Below are positions 60,949-64,000 of a DNA stretch of 64,000 nt, piece after piece; the first letter of the stretch is position 1, and every line of letters begins with the position of its first letter. The DNA lies in contig NZ_QGGO01000008.1 of NCBI RefSeq assembly GCF_003148625.1, forward strand, positions 62,001 through 126,000. The letters run 5' to 3'. Source of the stretch: Arcicella aurantiaca (GTDB lineage Bacteria; Bacteroidota; Bacteroidia; Cytophagales; Spirosomataceae). A program made the translations under genes and the position numbers. A model generated the notes under the pieces. It was not told the origin of the DNA and ran no database searches. It was given only the letters and a program-made list of their open reading frames with translations.

Positions 60949-62433
60949 TTACCTCCCCCAATCAACTGCCAATTTGCCAATTTTCTCACCGCACATTTTA
61001 CCTCCTTCATTATCACAGAAATAATGGATGCCCCCGTAAATTCTGGAAAGCCCAGCTTCGTTTGCCATTTTCTTTAAACGTACAGAATCTTTCGGGAAAT
61101 AATGCCCCAAAACCAATGCGGCCGCAGCAGAAAATGTTGAATGCCCCGAAGTATATGAGGGGAAATTAGGTACACTCAATGAGTTCTTAATCGTTTTATC
61201 TACTTGCGTAGGTCTTGGGAAGAAATATTTATACTTCGTTGCCCAACAGGCAATAGCGGCATCTTCCTCCGCACGGTTGAGTTGTTGTAAAATTTTAGCA
61301 ATTTTTAATTCCGTAAATTTTTCTTTTCTGATAAGTTCTTCTGCTATTTTATTCCAATGACCTGGAGGTGTAAAAGTACCAACACCGTCAGCCCAAAACT
61401 CTGCAATTCGCTTTTGTTCTTGGGTTCGGGTATCCCCTATTTTCTTGACAGAATCAATATCTTGCTTAAATTCCTTGCTTGTTAAAGCAGGCGGTGGAGA
61501 TGGTTGCGGATTACCCAATACTTCATTTTTATCAAACCAAGTTTGTACCAAGCCCATTAATGGCAACAAAGGAGCGTGTTTGGGGTCATCTTGACTTATC
61601 CAACCATTTTTAATTTTATCAGTTTTTTCTTTCCATTTTTGGTCTTTGTCTTTGGCATTATCAAAATTATCATTTCGAGCATAATCAATGACTTTCTGAG
61701 CAATTTGTTCTCCTAAAAGTCCTCCTGCTACAATATCACTTTTCACGTTTGCTCCCGCCCATAAACGAGTATTTCCATGTTCAAGAGCCTTATTGTACAA
61801 ATAATTATTTTCAGCAGGGAATAAATTGCTCAAAATCTTATAAGAAACCGCTGCAATAACGGCATCTTCAGAAGGATATGAAGGCAATTCTGTTTCGGGC
61901 AAAAAACTTTTTAAGCCACTATGAGAAGGACTTAGTCGGCGATATTTGTACTTATAAAACCATGTAGCAACCAAAGCATCGTATTGAGCAACACTTAATA
62001 AAGCATAAGCACGAGCCGCAAATGGAGGCGAAGCCATTGGTTTAATCGGGTCTGGTTTTTCACCTTCTTTAGGAGGATGATTATACTTTGCTACCAATTC
62101 TCTCGCAATCTGATTCCAACGCAAAACACCACCAGAAGCCCAATAATTGATGGCTACTTCTTGTGCATAAGTACGCTGAGAAACGGCATTTTTAGACTGA
62201 ATAAGTTCATTTTGGTAAGTATCAGCATCCGTACTTTGAGGCGTTTCTACCAAATAATCTTGTGGAGCATTAATAATTACTGTTTTCCAAGCTCCTCCAT
62301 TGGCATCTGGATTGTCAAAAGTTAAAGCAGAAAACTCAGGTTTGGACATGGGGGTATTCTCTTTACAACTTGACGTAAGTAAAGAAAGAATGACGGAAAA
62401 ATGTGCGAAAATAGATAGCGGTTTTACTTTCAT
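60949..62433 (-). CDS. PAP2-family lipoprotein (vanadium haloperoxidase-like)
   Basis: This 494-residue lipoprotein (lipobox LLTSSC-KEN) carries a C-terminal PAP2/vanadium-dependent haloperoxidase core: KYKYFFPRPTQ (KxxxxxxRP), SYTSGHSTFSAAAALVLG (PSGH) and SRIYGGIHYFCDNEGG (SRxxxGxHxxxD), the full set of active-site motifs. The N-terminal about 350 residues are helical, as in Bacteroidota proteins of this group. It may dephosphorylate lipids or oxidise halides; the substrate is not known. The ATG at 62433 is preferred to 62466 because it begins the signal peptide. Confidence 0.9.
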   Translation of the reverse strand: MKVKPLSIFAHFSVILSLLTSSCKENTPMSKPEFSALTFDNPDANGGAWKTVIINAPQDYLVETPQSTDADTYQNELIQSKNAVSQRTYAQEVAINYWASGGVLRWNQIARELVAKYNHPPKEGEKPDPIKPMASPPFAARAYALLSVAQYDALVATWFYKYKYRRLSPSHSGLKSFLPETELPSYPSEDAVIAAVSYKILSNLFPAENNYLYNKALEHGNTRLWAGANVKSDIVAGGLLGEQIAQKVIDYARNDNFDNAKDKDQKWKEKTDKIKNGWISQDDPKHAPLLPLMGLVQTWFDKNEVLGNPQPSPPPALTSKEFKQDIDSVKKIGDTRTQEQKRIAEFWADGVGTFTPPGHWNKIAEELIRKEKFTELKIAKILQQLNRAEEDAAIACWATKYKYFFPRPTQVDKTIKNSLSVPNFPSYTSGHSTFSAAAALVLGHYFPKDSVRLKKMANEAGLSRIYGGIHYFCDNEGGKMCGEKIGKLAVDWGR

Positions 62434-62552
62434 AGCAGTGTGTAAGTACAAACCTTTGGGTGGCAAAAACCGTGCAAAAAAATATTAGATTTATCACTTT
62501 TCTAAAAAGAAATAAATCTAATTATGAGTGTTAAACCTATATAAGATTAAAT

Positions 62553-63998
62553 TTACTTTCTCTTACTCAACAAAGCTAAACCAATAAAAGTAAAAGCTCC
62601 GTTTACCAATAGTTTTTCAAATCCAAATTGATACCCACTTAGCCATTCTTTAGAATTAACATCAAGCACATAGGTTAAAATTGGGGAAATTACACACACA
62701 ATAGGCACTAAAGAGTCTTTTACAGGTGTTTTTGTAAACAATCCGAAAGCAAATAAACCTAAAAGAGGGCCGTAGGTATATCCAGCAATATTGAAAACCG
62801 TTGAAATAATCGACTGGCTACTTACGGCATGGAAAATCAAGATAATCACAAAAAACAAGGCTGAAAAACCAAGATGTACATAATGTTTTATTTTCCCACG
62901 TTGAGCCTCTTCGTATTTTTCGATGTGCATAAAATCAATACAAAAAGCCGTTGTTAGGGCTGTAAGAGCAGAATCTGAGCTGGCATAAGTGGCAGCTGTA
63001 ATACCTAATAAGAACGTGATGGCAGCTAAAAGCCCAAACTCTCCGCTTAATGCTAATTTTGGATATAATAAATCTGTACGAGCAGGAATTTCAAAACCAA
63101 TTTTATCGGCATAAATATAAAGTAATGCTCCTAAACCTACAAACATCAAAGTTGTAAGGGCAAAAGTGCAGCAAAACCAAAACATATTTTTTTGAGCCTC
63201 ACCAATATTTTTACACGTTAAATTTTTCTGCATTAAATCTTGGTCGAGTCCAGTCATTACAATGGCAATAAAAATGCCCGAAACAAAATCCTTACCAAAA
63301 TGATGTTTGTAAGAAAAATCTTCAAAGAAAAACATTTGAGAATATTTACTTTCCTGAATCGTAGAAATTAATCCGCCCAAACCTAATTCTAATTTATTAC
63401 CAATCAAGATAATTGTAAGTACCAAAGCCGTTAAAAGGAAAAACGTTTGAAGCGTATCTGTAACAATGATTGTTTTTACACCTCCACGATAAGTATAAAC
63501 CCAAATCAAAGCAATCGTCACTAAAGCCGAAATCCAGAAAGGAATTTCCCAAGCATCAAAAATGGCTAATTGCAACACTTGAACGGCTAAAAACAAACGA
63601 GCTGCCGAACCTAAAGTACGAGCTAATAAGAAAAAAGATGACCCCGTTTTGTAAGACCATTTCCCAAAACGTTGCTCTAAGTATGTATAAATAGAAATTA
63701 GATTTAAGCGATAATAAAGTGGTAACAACACCGTTGCTATCACAAAGTAACCCACTAAATTTCCCAGAATAATTTGGTAGTATGAAAGTTTGTCAACACC
63801 CACTGCCCCAGGTACAGAAATAAAGGTTACTCCCGAAATAGATGTACCAATCATACCAATTGCCACAAGCCACCACGGAGACTGTTTATTGGCAGTAAAG
63901 AAAGTATTAGTGTCGGCACCTTTAGAAGTATAATGGGCAACAACGATAAGCATTAAAAAATAAACAGCTAAAATTCCGAATGCTAAACCTGTGGTCAT
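62553..63998 (-). CDS. Sodium:solute symporter (SSS family)
   Basis: This is a 481-residue integral membrane transporter with about 13 membrane helices (LAFGILAVYFLMLIVVAHYT, SWWLVAIGM-type second helix, ISGVTFISVPGAVGVDKLSY, VTIALIWVYTYRGGVKTIIV). The G-x-x-x-x-Q/sodium-binding style and the long GITAATYASSDSALTALTTA helix are SSS hallmarks. It uses the sodium gradient to import a sugar, amino acid or similar solute that cannot be named. The ATG is at 63998, two bases from the window edge, so an upstream start cannot be ruled out, but the sequence begins like a full N-terminus. Confidence 0.9.
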   Translation of the reverse strand: MTTGLAFGILAVYFLMLIVVAHYTSKGADTNTFFTANKQSPWWLVAIGMIGTSISGVTFISVPGAVGVDKLSYYQIILGNLVGYFVIATVLLPLYYRLNLISIYTYLEQRFGKWSYKTGSSFFLLARTLGSAARLFLAVQVLQLAIFDAWEIPFWISALVTIALIWVYTYRGGVKTIIVTDTLQTFFLLTALVLTIILIGNKLELGLGGLISTIQESKYSQMFFFEDFSYKHHFGKDFVSGIFIAIVMTGLDQDLMQKNLTCKNIGEAQKNMFWFCCTFALTTLMFVGLGALLYIYADKIGFEIPARTDLLYPKLALSGEFGLLAAITFLLGITAATYASSDSALTALTTAFCIDFMHIEKYEEAQRGKIKHYVHLGFSALFFVIILIFHAVSSQSIISTVFNIAGYTYGPLLGLFAFGLFTKTPVKDSLVPIVCVISPILTYVLDVNSKEWLSGYQFGFEKLLVNGAFTFIGLALLSKRK

Positions 63999-64000
63999 GG

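Overview
The window looks like part of a Bacteroidota chromosome, most likely from the order Cytophagales. The reasons are a SusC/SusD nutrient-uptake pair, a GldC gliding-motility protein, the long inserted form of IspG, membrane-bound beta-propeller/LuxR regulators, AT-rich spacers, and promoters of the TTTG/TAnnTTTG type rather than E. coli type. I saw no rRNA, tRNA, CRISPR array or complete insertion sequence. Genus-level placement is inference.

Region by region. 0-4 kb: the tail of an Rpn-type nuclease, ispG, and small genes separated by palindromic repeats. 4-16 kb: a polysaccharide utilisation locus with a membrane-anchored regulator, two GH144-type (probable endo-beta-1,2-glucanase) enzymes, SusC, SusD and a LamG lipoprotein. 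16-25 kb: a thioredoxin-like protein, gldC, folC, trmB, gap, dapD and cvfB, with long AT-rich spacers and a 48-bp tandem repeat. 25-30 kb: an Xre regulator with an operator-rich promoter, fdhD with an FdhF/YdeP oxidoreductase, and a spacer with DnaA boxes and a parS-like site, which is a candidate replication origin. 30-35 kb: a TPR protein and gyrA. 35-37.5 kb: a secreted barnase-like RNase, a small caspase/CHAT-like protein, an exported protein and a barstar-like inhibitor, all in one orientation. 37.5-48 kb: a purple acid phosphatase, small lipoproteins, a peptidase S74 surface protein, an AraC regulator and an S9 peptidase. 47.6-53.4 kb: a LacI regulator, folB, an unusual DivIVA-domain protein with repeated LPTVH motifs and an AT-hook, a WD40 protein, a phosphopantetheinyl transferase and a SirB1-like protein. 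53.6-57.7 kb: nucleotide-sugar genes galE, rfbB, rfbD and rfbA. 57.7-60.9 kb: a cluster of toxin-antitoxin-like pairs (zeta-like ATPase with a 49-residue overlapping ORF, RES/Xre, DUF4160/DUF2442). 60.9-64 kb: a PAP2/haloperoxidase-type lipoprotein and a sodium:solute symporter.

Two themes cut across genes. Several spacers, and one coding linker in ispG, consist of heptanucleotide tandem arrays, sometimes facing an inverted array. Many other spacers carry a long near-perfect inverted repeat. The strongest candidates for new biology are the DivIVA/AT-hook protein with a variable-looking heptamer array in its upstream region, the barnase/CHAT-like/barstar cluster, and the possible origin. All functional assignments come from reading motifs by eye; no database search was run.
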